Assembly: GCA_026988035.1 (NCBI GenBank)
Contig: JALSLY010000084.1
Coordinates: forward strand, 1-64,000
Source: Thermotogae bacterium
GTDB taxonomy: Bacteria > Thermotogota > Thermotogae > Mesoaciditogales > Mesoaciditogaceae
Direction: 5' to 3'
Length of the DNA: 64,000 bases
Shown: positions 18,926 to 27,780 of the stretch, in pieces
Layout: the number at the start of each line of letters is the position of its first letter
Position numbering within the stretch: position 1 is the first letter of the stretch
The notes under the pieces: model-generated
Seen by the model: only the letters and a program-made list of their open reading frames with translations
The model's database searches: none
What the model was told of the DNA's origin: nothing
Position numbers and translations under genes: made by a program

Positions 18926-20068
18926 TCAAACAACATTATGTTCTTTCTCTATCTTACTTGCAAATCTTGACATTCCAAGATTGCTTATATCTGTCGTTTT
19001 AGAGCGACCGTATACTACCATTTCGGCAACTGCTTCCCCAACCGCCGGAGCCAACATGAATCCATGCCCGCTAAAGCCAACCGCAAAGATGTACCTTGAT
19101 ACACTTCTTGATTCATCTATTATCGGTTGTGCATCGGGAGAAAGATCATAGGCGCCGGACCATTGCCTCACAATATGAAGATGGTTCATAAATGGGAAGT
19201 CATGAACCATCTTAGGTGCCATTTCTTCCAAAAATTCTATCGTGTGACCGAGATCGTTCCCTTTAGCTGGTTTCTTGTCGCTTTGACCCATAACAAACGA
19301 ACCATGCATAGTCTGACGCACGTAGTAGTTATTTCGAAAACTTATGACCATTGGATCAAGAACATGATTTATACTTTCCGTTACGAGTATTTGATGCCGT
19401 TCGCTGTAAGTTGGAATATCCACACCAGCCATGAGACCTACTTCGTGGGAAAACCCACCTGCAGCATTAATGACTATATTAGTTTTGACATATCCTTTGT
19501 TAGTTTGAACTCCAACGATTTTCCCACCTTGAGTGTCTATTCCTTCAACTGTGGTATAAGTGTTAAGATCAACACCCATTTGCTTTATTGCCATAGCATA
19601 CGCAATGTTGGCAATTTGAGGGTTGGCGTGAGCGTCTGTTGGACACCACGTACCACCTTTAACTCCTTCGAGATTCATAAAAGGAAATTTTTGTGCAATT
19701 TGCCTTTTAGTCAAAAGCACCACATCAAGGCCTTCTCCTCTTTGCATTTTAACATTTTCACTGAAATCTTCGACTTCTTTCTCTGTGTATGCAAGGAGTA
19801 AGTACCCACCTTGATAGTACTCTATATCCATTCCGACATCCAATTTGAATCGCTCAAACAATTTAACACTCCTCATGGCAAGACGTACATTCATCGGCGA
19901 CGTCCATTGCTGTCGTATGCCACCACCACATCTCCCGGTTGATCCTGATGAAATGTAGGATTTTTCGAAAACTGAAACATCTTTAACCCCTAACTTCGCG
20001 AGGTTGAAAGCGATTGCGGTACCTATTATTCCTCCGCCTATTATAACAACTGATGCCTGAGAGATCAT
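18926..20068 (-). CDS. FAD-dependent proline (or sarcosine-type) dehydrogenase, beta subunit
   Basis: 380 aa DAO-family flavoprotein. The N-terminal dinucleotide fold is VVIIGGGIIGTAIAFNLAKLG; next come SSGSTGRCGGGIRQQW and the C-terminal FAVGFSGHGFMLAPAVGEAVAE. This is the catalytic subunit layout of the heteromeric dye-linked L-proline dehydrogenases, sarcosine oxidase beta and hydrogen cyanide synthase HcnC relatives. It overlaps the upstream 605-aa subunit by 4 bp (ATGA) and is followed by P5C dehydrogenase, so proline to P5C is the best guess; hydroxyproline or another N-methyl/imino substrate is not excluded. Confidence 0.8.
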   Translation of the reverse strand: MISQASVVIIGGGIIGTAIAFNLAKLGVKDVSVFEKSYISSGSTGRCGGGIRQQWTSPMNVRLAMRSVKLFERFKLDVGMDIEYYQGGYLLLAYTEKEVEDFSENVKMQRGEGLDVVLLTKRQIAQKFPFMNLEGVKGGTWCPTDAHANPQIANIAYAMAIKQMGVDLNTYTTVEGIDTQGGKIVGVQTNKGYVKTNIVINAAGGFSHEVGLMAGVDIPTYSERHQILVTESINHVLDPMVISFRNNYYVRQTMHGSFVMGQSDKKPAKGNDLGHTIEFLEEMAPKMVHDFPFMNHLHIVRQWSGAYDLSPDAQPIIDESRSVSRYIFAVGFSGHGFMLAPAVGEAVAEMVVYGRSKTTDISNLGMSRFASKIEKEHNVV

Positions 20069-21882
20069 GTTGGATCACTGCCTTTCATGAACAAAGAAAA
20101 TTCTACGGGTTTTACAGGTGGACGAGATGTTCCATGAGAAAGTTTCGAAATTGGCACACCGGTTTTTCTGGAAAGTATTCCAAGCACGACGAGTTTGCAA
20201 TTTTTGCCACCACACGGTCCCATGGTAACCCGTGTTAATCTCTTCAACTCTTCAAAATCTGTGATTCCAGAATCTACTACACGTTCTATTTTATCTAAAG
20301 TTATTTCTTCGCATCTGCAAACAAATGGACTTTCTTTCTTGGGAAAGGATACGCTTAGAACTTTTCGAGAAAATTCTATGGGAACCTCAATGTAAACAAT
20401 ATTTGTTTTGTTTGGATATTTCACGACTCTCTTAACAATTGAATCGCAAACATAATTCCCATCTTCATCCAACGCCCACATTTTTTGTCCCTTTTCAGGT
20501 AATGGTAAAAGCTCATATGGTATTCCAACAAGGGCTGTAGAATTTTCCAAATCTTCTTTCAACATGTGGATCGCAAGACCAGGGCAAGCTGTTACACATG
20601 TTGCACATCCTGTACATTTATCATAGTCTACAACTGGTGTACTGTTGAGATTTTCACCTATATGAATTGCCCCAAATGAACATGCAGCTTCACAAGAGTT
20701 GCAGGGAATCTCTTCTGTACAATCTACAATGGCTCTAAGTTTCCCGGTTGGTCCAATTTGAACACCATAAGATTCAATCTTAGGCACATGCTTGATATTT
20801 ATTCCAAATTTCTCAAGACCAGTTCTGATTTTTGCTGATTTCGGCCCACTTCTGAAAAGTGCTAAAGTTTTAATTTCATCGTTAATCTCATTTTCGATGT
20901 TTTTCTTGTTAGCAGCTATTTTGATAAAATTTCGGGACATTTCCAGTGCCGCTATTTTTCCCTCTATCATAGCAGTCGTAGCCTCTTCAATCGATGAAAG
21001 ATCTCCAGCTATGAAAACATCTGGATTTGACGTTTGCATTCTCTCATTTCTAACTGGAACATATCCACCAAGCTGTGGAATGTATTCAACTTTACATCCT
21101 GCTTGTTCGGCAAGTTCAGATAAAGGAGTCAGTCCAACAGAAACGCATATAGTATCAGCAACTTTTTCTACTTCGGTACCAGGAATGATATTAAAATTGT
21201 TATCTACTTTTGCGATGACTGCACCCAAAACGCTTTCGTTTCCTATGGCTCTTACAATTGTATGTTTGAGAAATATTGGTACACCTAACCTTTTTATCTT
21301 TTTGGCATGAACGGCATATCCTCCGATTTTTCCAAGTGCTTCCACAATTCCTCTAACTTCTGCACCGGCTTGGATAAGTTGGTATGCGAGGATCAAACCT
21401 ATATTTCCAGAGCCAATGATGAGAAATCGCCTTCCAGGCATAACTCCATATTCATTCATCAGAGTTTGAACTGCTCCAGCTCCATAAACTCCCGGAAGAT
21501 CTGAATTTATAAATGGCAACTGTTTCTCCATTGCACCTGTAGAGATCAAAAGTTTTTCGTAAGTGGCTTTAAATTCTTTTCCGTTTTTCGCGTAAACGAC
21601 CATCTTGTTTGGATATATGCCTATAACAGTTGCAGAGGTTTCAACTTCTATGTTGGTATCTTGAAATATCTTTTCTTGCAATTTTTGCGCTATTTCGAAC
21701 CCTCTAACAGAAGCGTAGTGAGCGTGATCACCAAAAAATTTATGGGTTTGTTTGACAAGTTGTCCACCAAGTTCATCATTTTCGTCTAAAATGAGGGTTT
21801 TAACACCTTTACTTCCGAGTGTAATTGCTGCCATCATACCGGCTGGTCCTCCGCCAACAACGATCGTTTCGTAGGATTTCAC
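20065..21882 (-). CDS. FAD/iron-sulfur oxidoreductase, alpha subunit of the dehydrogenase complex
   Basis: 605 aa electron-transfer subunit with several fused modules. The N-terminal FAD/NAD-linked disulfide-reductase fold shows VVGGGPAGMMAAITLG and a second nucleotide fold at FLIIGSGNIGLILAYQLIQAG. Two [4Fe-4S] motifs follow (CNSCEAACSFGAIHI and CTGCATCVTACPGLAIH). A C-terminal BFD-like [2Fe-2S] domain has CRCEEITLDKI and GPCGGKNCK. In related complexes this subunit passes electrons from the substrate flavin to a quinone, dye or ferredoxin acceptor. The built-in bacterial-type ferredoxin module is an enlargement over the classic alpha subunit. It overlaps the small 2Fe-2S subunit by 4 bp. 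Confidence 0.82.
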   Translation of the reverse strand: MKSYETIVVGGGPAGMMAAITLGSKGVKTLILDENDELGGQLVKQTHKFFGDHAHYASVRGFEIAQKLQEKIFQDTNIEVETSATVIGIYPNKMVVYAKNGKEFKATYEKLLISTGAMEKQLPFINSDLPGVYGAGAVQTLMNEYGVMPGRRFLIIGSGNIGLILAYQLIQAGAEVRGIVEALGKIGGYAVHAKKIKRLGVPIFLKHTIVRAIGNESVLGAVIAKVDNNFNIIPGTEVEKVADTICVSVGLTPLSELAEQAGCKVEYIPQLGGYVPVRNERMQTSNPDVFIAGDLSSIEEATTAMIEGKIAALEMSRNFIKIAANKKNIENEINDEIKTLALFRSGPKSAKIRTGLEKFGINIKHVPKIESYGVQIGPTGKLRAIVDCTEEIPCNSCEAACSFGAIHIGENLNSTPVVDYDKCTGCATCVTACPGLAIHMLKEDLENSTALVGIPYELLPLPEKGQKMWALDEDGNYVCDSIVKRVVKYPNKTNIVYIEVPIEFSRKVLSVSFPKKESPFVCRCEEITLDKIERVVDSGITDFEELKRLTRVTMGPCGGKNCKLVVLGILSRKTGVPISKLSHGTSRPPVKPVEFSLFMKGSDPT

Positions 21883-22190
21883 AGCACGTCACCTCTTCCA
21901 TTTTGCCTTCTGACGTGCATGCCTTCTCTGACCTTTGTCATGCAAGAGCGTACATTTGGGACACCGTCTATTTTCATCAAACACGAAGAGCATTTACCTA
22001 TCGCACAAAACAAGCCAGCGGGCCTTTTAGTGTTTGGAGTATATCTGAGCACTCTTATCCCATTAGCTTGAAGTGCAGCGGCAACTGTCTCGCCTTCATA
22101 GGCTTCTATTTCGCGATCCTCAAAATAGAACTTTACGCGCTTTCCGCGCCTGAATTCGAGGATTGGATGAGCCTTTATCCTTCCTTCCAT
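21879..22190 (-). CDS. 2Fe-2S ferredoxin-like small subunit (HcnA/SoxA N-terminal type)
   Basis: 103 aa. The segment VKFYFEDREIEAYEGETVAAALQANGIRVLRY, then LFCAIGKCSSCLMKIDGVPNVRSCMTKVREGM, has the C-x4-C-x2-C...C ligand pattern (CAIGKCSSC plus a later Cys) of the small 2Fe-2S subunit of hydrogen-cyanide-synthase/sarcosine-oxidase-like dehydrogenases. First gene of the four-gene unit, overlapping the alpha subunit by 4 bp. Confidence 0.82.
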   Translation of the reverse strand: MEGRIKAHPILEFRRGKRVKFYFEDREIEAYEGETVAAALQANGIRVLRYTPNTKRPAGLFCAIGKCSSCLMKIDGVPNVRSCMTKVREGMHVRRQNGRGDVL

Positions 22191-22236
22191 TCCGCTTCCT
22201 CCTTCGCCTCCAAATTACAAATGAAAACAAAAATGT

Positions 22237-23148
22237 TCAAATGGCTTTCGCATAAACGCCATTTTCTTTTTCACCAAGTGGTTGAAACCATCCCCTTAAT
22301 CCATACCTTTCCACAATTTTCAATGCATTTGAATATTCTTCCTTACTGATTCTGCGATTCAGTTCTGAAATATTCCTCGCTTTATAAACTGGGAAATATT
22401 GCGACATGAGAGATATTGGAACCGATGTAGATAATTCTTCTGCTATGAATCTCATTGCTTTCTGAGTCCCTGACAGATTATTTGGGAGTAACAAATGCCT
22501 CACGATCAAGCCAAGCATTCTTTCTTCATTAAAGGCACCAACCTGCCGATACATTTCTCTCAAAGCTCTTTTGGATTTTTTCCAATAGTTTGGCACACGA
22601 GAATACTTCATGGCGAATTCGTCATTTGTGTATCGTATGTCTGCAAGATATATATCGACAATGCCATCCAACTGTTTCAATGTTTCTGTATTTACATAGC
22701 TTGATGTGTTAAATACGATAGGAACAGAAAGGCCTCTTTCTTTTGCATAAAGCAGAGCTTCGAGTATAGAATGCAGATGAGGTTCAGGAGTTACAAGATC
22801 GAGAGTAGTAGCACCAGATTCTTGGAGCTTCAAAAAGATATTTCCAAGTTCTTTGAAACTCATTTCGTGTCCGTGATTGAGCTGACTGAACGCGAAATTT
22901 TGGCAGTAAACGCAACGCATACCACACCCGACGAAAAAAACGGCTCCTGCTCCTCCATTTCCAACAAGAGGTGGCTCTTCACCGAAGTGAAGAACGGCGT
23001 TGGTGATTTTGGCGGATATAGCTTGGCCACAAAACCCTTTATGCTTTTCTCGGTTTACGTGGCAGTTGCGTGCACACATGGTACAATCTCTCAACAAATT
23101 GTTAAAATACTTAGATGCTTCTTCCAATTTTCCAAGTTCAAGTGTCAT
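22237..23148 (-). CDS. PflX-like radical SAM protein
   Basis: 303 aa. The cysteine-rich N-terminal segment CTMCARNCHVNREKHKGFCG is followed by the radical SAM motif CGMRCVYCQN in FFVGCGMRCVYCQNFAFSQ, then a TIM-barrel core with LVTPEPHL and VFNTSSY. This is the COG1313 group, annotated as putative pyruvate-formate-lyase-activating enzyme PflX-like; the physiological target is unknown. The start at ATG 23148 is preferred because the longer open frame would translate through the terminator at 23205-23229; GAGGA precedes this ATG. It sits alone between two transcription units. Confidence 0.82.
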   Translation of the reverse strand: MTLELGKLEEASKYFNNLLRDCTMCARNCHVNREKHKGFCGQAISAKITNAVLHFGEEPPLVGNGGAGAVFFVGCGMRCVYCQNFAFSQLNHGHEMSFKELGNIFLKLQESGATTLDLVTPEPHLHSILEALLYAKERGLSVPIVFNTSSYVNTETLKQLDGIVDIYLADIRYTNDEFAMKYSRVPNYWKKSKRALREMYRQVGAFNEERMLGLIVRHLLLPNNLSGTQKAMRFIAEELSTSVPISLMSQYFPVYKARNISELNRRISKEEYSNALKIVERYGLRGWFQPLGEKENGVYAKAI

Positions 23149-23194
23149 ATCTTCCTCTTTTTCATTGGAAATCCTCACCGTGGATATTGTATCA

Positions 23195-23229
23195 TAAAAA
23201 AATAGACCCTTCGCGATTTTCCAAGGGTC
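23195..23229 (-). terminator. rho-independent terminator of the sugar ABC operon
   Basis: Perfect arms 23205-23211 (GACCCTT) and 23223-23229 (AAGGGTC), 11-nt loop, followed on the minus strand by TATTTTTTTA. It lies about 35 bp past the last permease stop and upstream of the radical SAM start. Confidence 0.75.
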
Positions 23230-23264
23230 GTGTGTAAATAGCTGCTTTAACAAAATGTGTTGTG

Positions 23265-24095
23265 TTATCCTTTAACAGATCCTGCCGTCATTCCAGCTAT
23301 GATTTTATTTTGGAAGATAAGAACCAGCACCACAAGAGGAATTGTGACGATCACAGATGCTGCCATGATTTGTCCCCACGGAACCACATAGTATCCAGTA
23401 AACATTGCAATTGCTACAGGAACAGTGTACATGTTTGGCAATTGTTCGAAAGTTAACGCGAACAGAAACTCGTTCCATGAGAAAATGAATGTTAGCAATC
23501 CTGTTGCAACTAAACCAGGAGCTGATAGCGGAAGAACGATTTTGAGAAATGTTGAGAACTTTCCGCTTCCATCTATGTAAGCTGCTTCTTCCAATTCTTT
23601 TGGCATATCGCGAAAGAAATTTTGAAGTGTCCAGACGGTTAACGGGATTGTAAGTGCGATATATGGAATGATAAGACCAGGATAGGTATTTATCAATTTA
23701 ACGGATCTAAGTATTTGAAAAAGTGCCCCGAGTATCGATACCTGCGGGAACATACTTACCGATAAAATGAACAACATCACAAGCATTTTCCCTGCAAACT
23801 TCAAACGCGCGATGGCATAACCAGCAAGTGATCCTATAACAAGGCAAAGCAAAGTTGCCGATCCAGCTACAATTGTACTGTTAAGAATATTTCGAGCGAA
23901 TGGTCTCTCGGTGAAAACTTGTATGTAACTATTCAATTGGATTTTAAATGGAATGAGAGATTGATGGGATGAAAACAATTCAGATGCTGGACGTATTGAA
24001 GAGACAACTGCCCAGTAAAATGGAAAGAGAAAGTAGATTAAGATTACGGCTACTCCTATGTAAAAGAAAAATTTTCTCAGTCTTTTGTGTTTCAT
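23265..24095 (-). CDS. sugar ABC transporter permease (MalG type)
   Basis: 276 aa inner-membrane protein with about six hydrophobic segments. The cytoplasmic EAA loop reads EELEEAAYIDGSGKFSTFLKIVLPLSAPG, the motif that docks the ATPase. N-terminal arginine/lysine-rich tail and the PxGG-free short form are typical of carbohydrate (CUT1) permeases. ATG 24095 follows AGGTGAT; the longer TTG frame starts inside the previous stop. Partner of the next permease. No ATP-binding subunit is encoded nearby, so a shared MsmK-like ATPase elsewhere is likely. Confidence 0.88.
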   Translation of the reverse strand: MKHKRLRKFFFYIGVAVILIYFLFPFYWAVVSSIRPASELFSSHQSLIPFKIQLNSYIQVFTERPFARNILNSTIVAGSATLLCLVIGSLAGYAIARLKFAGKMLVMLFILSVSMFPQVSILGALFQILRSVKLINTYPGLIIPYIALTIPLTVWTLQNFFRDMPKELEEAAYIDGSGKFSTFLKIVLPLSAPGLVATGLLTFIFSWNEFLFALTFEQLPNMYTVPVAIAMFTGYYVVPWGQIMAASVIVTIPLVVLVLIFQNKIIAGMTAGSVKG

Positions 24096-24109
24096 ATTTC
24101 CATCACCTC

Positions 24110-25015
24110 TCAATCCAACTTTATTTTCATGGTTTTAACGTAGAAAAACGCGAAAATGCTTATGATGAGAAATATCATAACCGACATTGAGCTTCCGTAT
24201 CCGAAATACGGAGCAATAAATCCTTTTGTAAAAAGAGTCCATTGGTTATATACAGAAAGAGTCTCGGTATTCGCAGCACCTTTCGTCATAACATATACGA
24301 TATCGAAAACACGCATGGCATCAAGTGTTCTAAATATCAAGGCAATTCCAAGTGTTGGACGTATCATTGGAAAAGTTATTGACCAAAATCTCTGCCACGC
24401 ATTCGCTCCATCTATTCGTGCCGCTTCATACAATTCCTCAGGAATCATTTGAAGTCCTGCCAACAGAAGCAAGATCATGAAAGGAGTTGTTTTCCAAATA
24501 TCAACGCTTATGATTGCCGGCATTGCAGTTGCTGGGAAACCAAGCCAAACGATCGGTTTTTTCAATATATGTAAAGAGAGCAAGAGGGAGTTAACGATTC
24601 CATAGTTATCGTTATACATCCAACGCCACATCTGTGAAGAAACAACAGTTGGTATCGCCCATGGTATTAAAACCGCCGCTCTCACTAATCCGCGCAATTT
24701 GAATTTCTTGTTGAGCATGAGTGCAACAAGCATTCCAAAAAGAGTCTCTAATCCAACAGACCAAAGACTGAAACGTACGGTATTCCACAAGTCATTCATG
24801 AATCTTGAGTCTTGAAAGAGCTTACCATAGTTTGAAAAACCGATAAAGACCTTACTTTGCGGATACATCAGTGCAAATTTAAAAAGGCTGTTGTAAAAGG
24901 TTTGCCCAAGTGGCCAAAAGGCTATGAAACCAATGACTGCAAGAGTGGGGATAACAAATATAGCTGCATAAATCGGATCTGTACGATGTAAAGGATCTAT
25001 ATTTTTGACGCGCAT
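24110..25015 (-). CDS. sugar ABC transporter permease (MalF type)
   Basis: 301 aa with about six membrane spans. The EAA loop reads EELYEAARIDGANAWQRFWSITFPMIRPTLG. N-terminal FVIPTLAVIGFIAFWPLGQTFYNSLF is typical of CUT1-family permeases. Ends just before the MalG-type gene, with whose longer frame it overlaps. A strong hairpin lies between this gene and the upstream binding-protein gene. Confidence 0.9.
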   Translation of the reverse strand: MRVKNIDPLHRTDPIYAAIFVIPTLAVIGFIAFWPLGQTFYNSLFKFALMYPQSKVFIGFSNYGKLFQDSRFMNDLWNTVRFSLWSVGLETLFGMLVALMLNKKFKLRGLVRAAVLIPWAIPTVVSSQMWRWMYNDNYGIVNSLLLSLHILKKPIVWLGFPATAMPAIISVDIWKTTPFMILLLLAGLQMIPEELYEAARIDGANAWQRFWSITFPMIRPTLGIALIFRTLDAMRVFDIVYVMTKGAANTETLSVYNQWTLFTKGFIAPYFGYGSSMSVMIFLIISIFAFFYVKTMKIKLD

Positions 25016-25032
25016 TTTATCCTCCCTTCAGA

Positions 25033-25058
25033 AAAAGCGGGGAAAGCTCCCCGCTTTT
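25033..25058 (-). terminator. intra-operon hairpin between binding-protein and permease genes
   Basis: Perfect 11-bp stem AAAAGCGGGGA (25033-25043)/TCCCCGCTTTT (25048-25058) with a 4-nt loop. On the minus strand the stem is followed by TTTTT-like bases. Such hairpins after a solute-binding-protein gene stabilise its mRNA or cause partial termination, giving more binding protein than permease. That role is inferred. Confidence 0.65.
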
Positions 25059-25072
25059 CATCACAAACGCAA

Positions 25073-26314
25073 TTACTGTCCAAGAAGGCTTTTAAGCTGT
25101 GAAGTTATTTTTGCAACAGCTTGATCAACTGTCAGCTGCTTTGTAAGAGCCGCATTAACGTTGGTGAATATTATTCTTGAAATCTGCGGATAAATAGGAG
25201 ACTTAGGTCTCGGTTCAGCATTTTGGAAAACTGACCAGAGTGATTTGTAGAATGGGTTTGCTTTTATAACTGCTGGATTATTGTAAACTGAAAGTCTTGA
25301 AGGATTCTGCCCAGAATGAATAGCTTTGTACGCTTCTTGTTCTGGAGAAAGAAGGAACTTTATAAGTTTAACAGCATCTTTAACATGCTCACTGTTTTTG
25401 TTGATTCCAAGCTGCCATCCACCCAAAGTTGCAGAATGTCTAACATTCGGGAATCCTGTTCCTTCCGGAAGTGGTTCCACTCCAACTTTGCCTGCTACTT
25501 TCGAACCTTTACTATTGAGCAAAGGCCAAGCGTATGGCCAGTTTCTCATGAAAACAGCATCTCCGTTTTGGAATATGTGACGAGTTTCCTCTTCCATGTA
25601 AGTCGTAACTCCAACCGGGCTTATTTTGTATTTGTAGATCATATCAACCATTGTTTGAAGTGCTTTTTTGACCATTGGAGAATCGGACACCACTTGACCC
25701 TTTTCATTAAGTATCGCACCACCGTAAGAGTGCACATACTCCATGAAATCACAAGTAAGTCCTTCGTAAGAAGCTCCTTGCCACACGAAACCCTTTATTC
25801 CTTCTTTTTGCGATATAACCTGCGCTTCGTGGATCAATTCAGCCCATGTTTTTGGTGGCTCAAACCCATATTTTTTGAGTAGATCTTTTCTGTAATAGAG
25901 CAATCCAGCATCTATGAACCATGGCGCTGCTACGAGTTTTCCATTGTAGGTGTCAGCTTTCACAGCTCCTTGGAAAAAGTCTTTCAGCTCAGACTTGGAG
26001 AAATACGGATTGAGATTAACAAGAAAGTTTGCAAAAGCTGGGGGCCATATGACGTCAAGCATCAAAATATCAGGTTGAGGCATTCCGGCACTCAAATAGG
26101 TTACATAAAGGTTGTAACGGTCTGTAGAAGAGTTTGGCATCGGCATGAGAACCACTTTTATGCCTGGATTTTGAGCTTCGAATACCTTTATTTGTTGTTG
26201 GAGCACCACGTATTCACGGCCGACAGCACCGGCAGTCATAACCAAGGTTACAGCAAAACTTGAGAACACAAGAATGGATATGAGTGCAAGCGCTAAAATG
26301 ATACCTCGTTTCAT
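25073..26314 (-). CDS. sugar ABC transporter solute-binding protein
   Basis: 413 aa. A signal peptide (MKRGIILALALISILVFSSFAVT) precedes a type 1 (MalE-like) binding fold. Visible hallmarks are the FEAQNPGIKVVLMP segment, PDILMLDVIWPPAFANFLVNL, the GFVWQGASYEGL loop and C-terminal VHPEQ-like LLSPEQEAYKAIHSGQNPSRLSVY. No lipobox Cys is visible after the signal, so it may be periplasmic rather than lipid-anchored. AGGGAGGGA precedes the ATG. Downstream of the LacI gene and upstream of two permeases. The sugar is not deducible. Confidence 0.9.
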   Translation of the reverse strand: MKRGIILALALISILVFSSFAVTLVMTAGAVGREYVVLQQQIKVFEAQNPGIKVVLMPMPNSSTDRYNLYVTYLSAGMPQPDILMLDVIWPPAFANFLVNLNPYFSKSELKDFFQGAVKADTYNGKLVAAPWFIDAGLLYYRKDLLKKYGFEPPKTWAELIHEAQVISQKEGIKGFVWQGASYEGLTCDFMEYVHSYGGAILNEKGQVVSDSPMVKKALQTMVDMIYKYKISPVGVTTYMEEETRHIFQNGDAVFMRNWPYAWPLLNSKGSKVAGKVGVEPLPEGTGFPNVRHSATLGGWQLGINKNSEHVKDAVKLIKFLLSPEQEAYKAIHSGQNPSRLSVYNNPAVIKANPFYKSLWSVFQNAEPRPKSPIYPQISRIIFTNVNAALTKQLTVDQAVAKITSQLKSLLGQ

Positions 26315-26359
26315 GAAAAATCCCTCCCTTTATTGAAATAGCCCTTTCGGGCATGGATT

Positions 26360-27337
26360 TCATGCAGACTCTCTTACCACGATTCTGGTCTGAAAAGCGA
26401 TTTTCTTGGCCACCTCGTGGCCTTCTATCTTGTTTATCAACAATCGTGCCGCCTCGCGACCCATGATTTCACGCGGCTGTTCCACTGTCGTTATTCCAGG
26501 TTGAACAAGTTCTGCAACCTCTATGTTGTCAAAACCGGTAACGGCAACGTCTTGGGGAACTCTCAATCCGTTCTTTATCAGCCATTTTATAACGCCAGCT
26601 GCAAGCACGTCAGAAGCACAAACAACGGCATCTGGAATCTTTCCGATTTTTAAGATTGCTTCAACATATTCACGAGCGCTTGCATAAACAGCTTCACCAA
26701 ATTCGTCACCTTTTTTGATAAGTTCTTCATCGTATTTGAGGTTGTTTTTCGTGATGGCATTTTTGAAAGCCAAAAGTCGCTCTCTTTCACTTTTAAATCC
26801 TAAAAATCCGATTTGTGATCTTTTTTTGGAAATGAGGTATTCGACAATCTCACTTATTGCCTCGAAATTGTCAACGTATATGTAAGGATTTCCCATAAAT
26901 TCTTCTTCTATTGTGACAATGGGGATACCTTTGGCTTCAGCAACCGGCGCAAAATGTCTGTTGTGCCCAATTGCCATCACTATTCCATCCGCCGCTTTGG
27001 ATTTTACCAGTTTGATATATTTTTGAAGGTCAAAATGATGAATATCGAAGCGTCCCATAAGAATGTTGTAACCACGTGTTTCGGCGTAATCTTGTGCTCC
27101 ACGGACTATATCTATAAAAAATGTATTAGAGATGTCCGGGATCATCACAATTATAGTACCGACAATGGATTTTCTCATGGTTTTTGCGGAAAAATTTGGT
27201 GTATATCCCAATTTCTCTGCTGCAGAGTAAACTCTTGTTTTCGTTTGGTTGCTGACTACTGCTGGATTGTTGAAAACCCTTGAAACAGTGGCAATTGAAA
27301 CTTGAGCTTCGCGGGCAACATCTTTTATGCTCGACAT
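26360..27337 (-). CDS. LacI-family transcriptional regulator
   Basis: 325 aa. The N-terminal helix-turn-helix with hinge reads MSSIKDVAREAQVSIATVSRVFNNPAVVSNQTKTRVYSAAEKLGYTPN; a periplasmic-binding-like effector domain follows (IVMIPDISNTFFIDIVRGAQDYAE, AVTGFDNIEVAELVQPGITTVEQP). ATG 27337 has AAAGGAGGG upstream; the longer frame runs through the promoter. It is immediately upstream of, and probably co-transcribed with, the sugar importer and likely controls it. A 7-bp-arm palindrome about 100 bp upstream may be its operator. Confidence 0.92.
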   Translation of the reverse strand: MSSIKDVAREAQVSIATVSRVFNNPAVVSNQTKTRVYSAAEKLGYTPNFSAKTMRKSIVGTIIVMIPDISNTFFIDIVRGAQDYAETRGYNILMGRFDIHHFDLQKYIKLVKSKAADGIVMAIGHNRHFAPVAEAKGIPIVTIEEEFMGNPYIYVDNFEAISEIVEYLISKKRSQIGFLGFKSERERLLAFKNAITKNNLKYDEELIKKGDEFGEAVYASAREYVEAILKIGKIPDAVVCASDVLAAGVIKWLIKNGLRVPQDVAVTGFDNIEVAELVQPGITTVEQPREIMGREAARLLINKIEGHEVAKKIAFQTRIVVRESA

Positions 27338-27438
27338 GTACCCTCCTTTGAAAGCGATTACATACATAAAAAACGCTAAATTATATAATTTTGAAGAAAG
27401 ATTAATAAATATTTTTAACAATTTTTATCCCATATAAC

Positions 27439-27456
27439 GTAAATGAAAACATTTAC
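27439..27456. promoter_or_regulatory. candidate LacI-family operator
   Basis: Perfect inverted repeat GTAAATG-AAAA-CATTTAC (arms 27439-27445 and 27450-27456), about 100 bp upstream of the lacI start. An even-spaced palindrome of this size fits a LacI-family dimer. Only one copy was seen, so the link to this regulator is inferred. Confidence 0.45.
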
Positions 27457-27696
27457 ATCAAATTTTCTCACAATAGCGTTTGCCTTTTCAAATAAGATTT
27501 AAGGCAAATGAGGATGATTACTAAATATATATAGCGATCTGAAGCGATCTTTGATTCTATTCTTAGATTTTCTCCCTTATTCGCGCATTATCTCTTGTTT
27601 TTGAAAATAGAAAAATCATATTTCCATAGATTCTTCTGAAAAACCGTGAAAGTTTATACATCAATCGTACTTTAAAATGCTCTTTATCAAATCAAT

Positions 27697-27758
27697 TTGA
27701 CATGTGAATTTTTGTGTTATATAATACAGTTGAACAATTGATCAACTGTATTATATAA
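27697..27758 (+). promoter_or_regulatory. consensus sigma-70 promoter overlapped by a 17-bp-arm palindrome
   Basis: TTGACA (27697-27702), a 17-bp spacer, then TATAAT (27720-27725): a perfect consensus promoter pointing right. The -10 lies in the left arm of a perfect inverted repeat, arms 27717-27733 and 27742-27758, loop ACAATTGA. No plus-strand gene follows for over 1.2 kb; the next gene is on the minus strand. It may be an operator-controlled promoter of a small or antisense RNA, a remnant, or the hairpin may serve as terminator for the minus-strand gene ending at 27781. Confidence 0.5.
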
Positions 27759-27780
27759 GGGTGAATTTACCGAAATTCAT

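Noticed and set aside
26341-26352. GCCC-TTTC-GGGC hairpin between lacI and the binding-protein gene as a terminator
   Set aside because: Only a 4-bp stem and no T tract; too weak to call.
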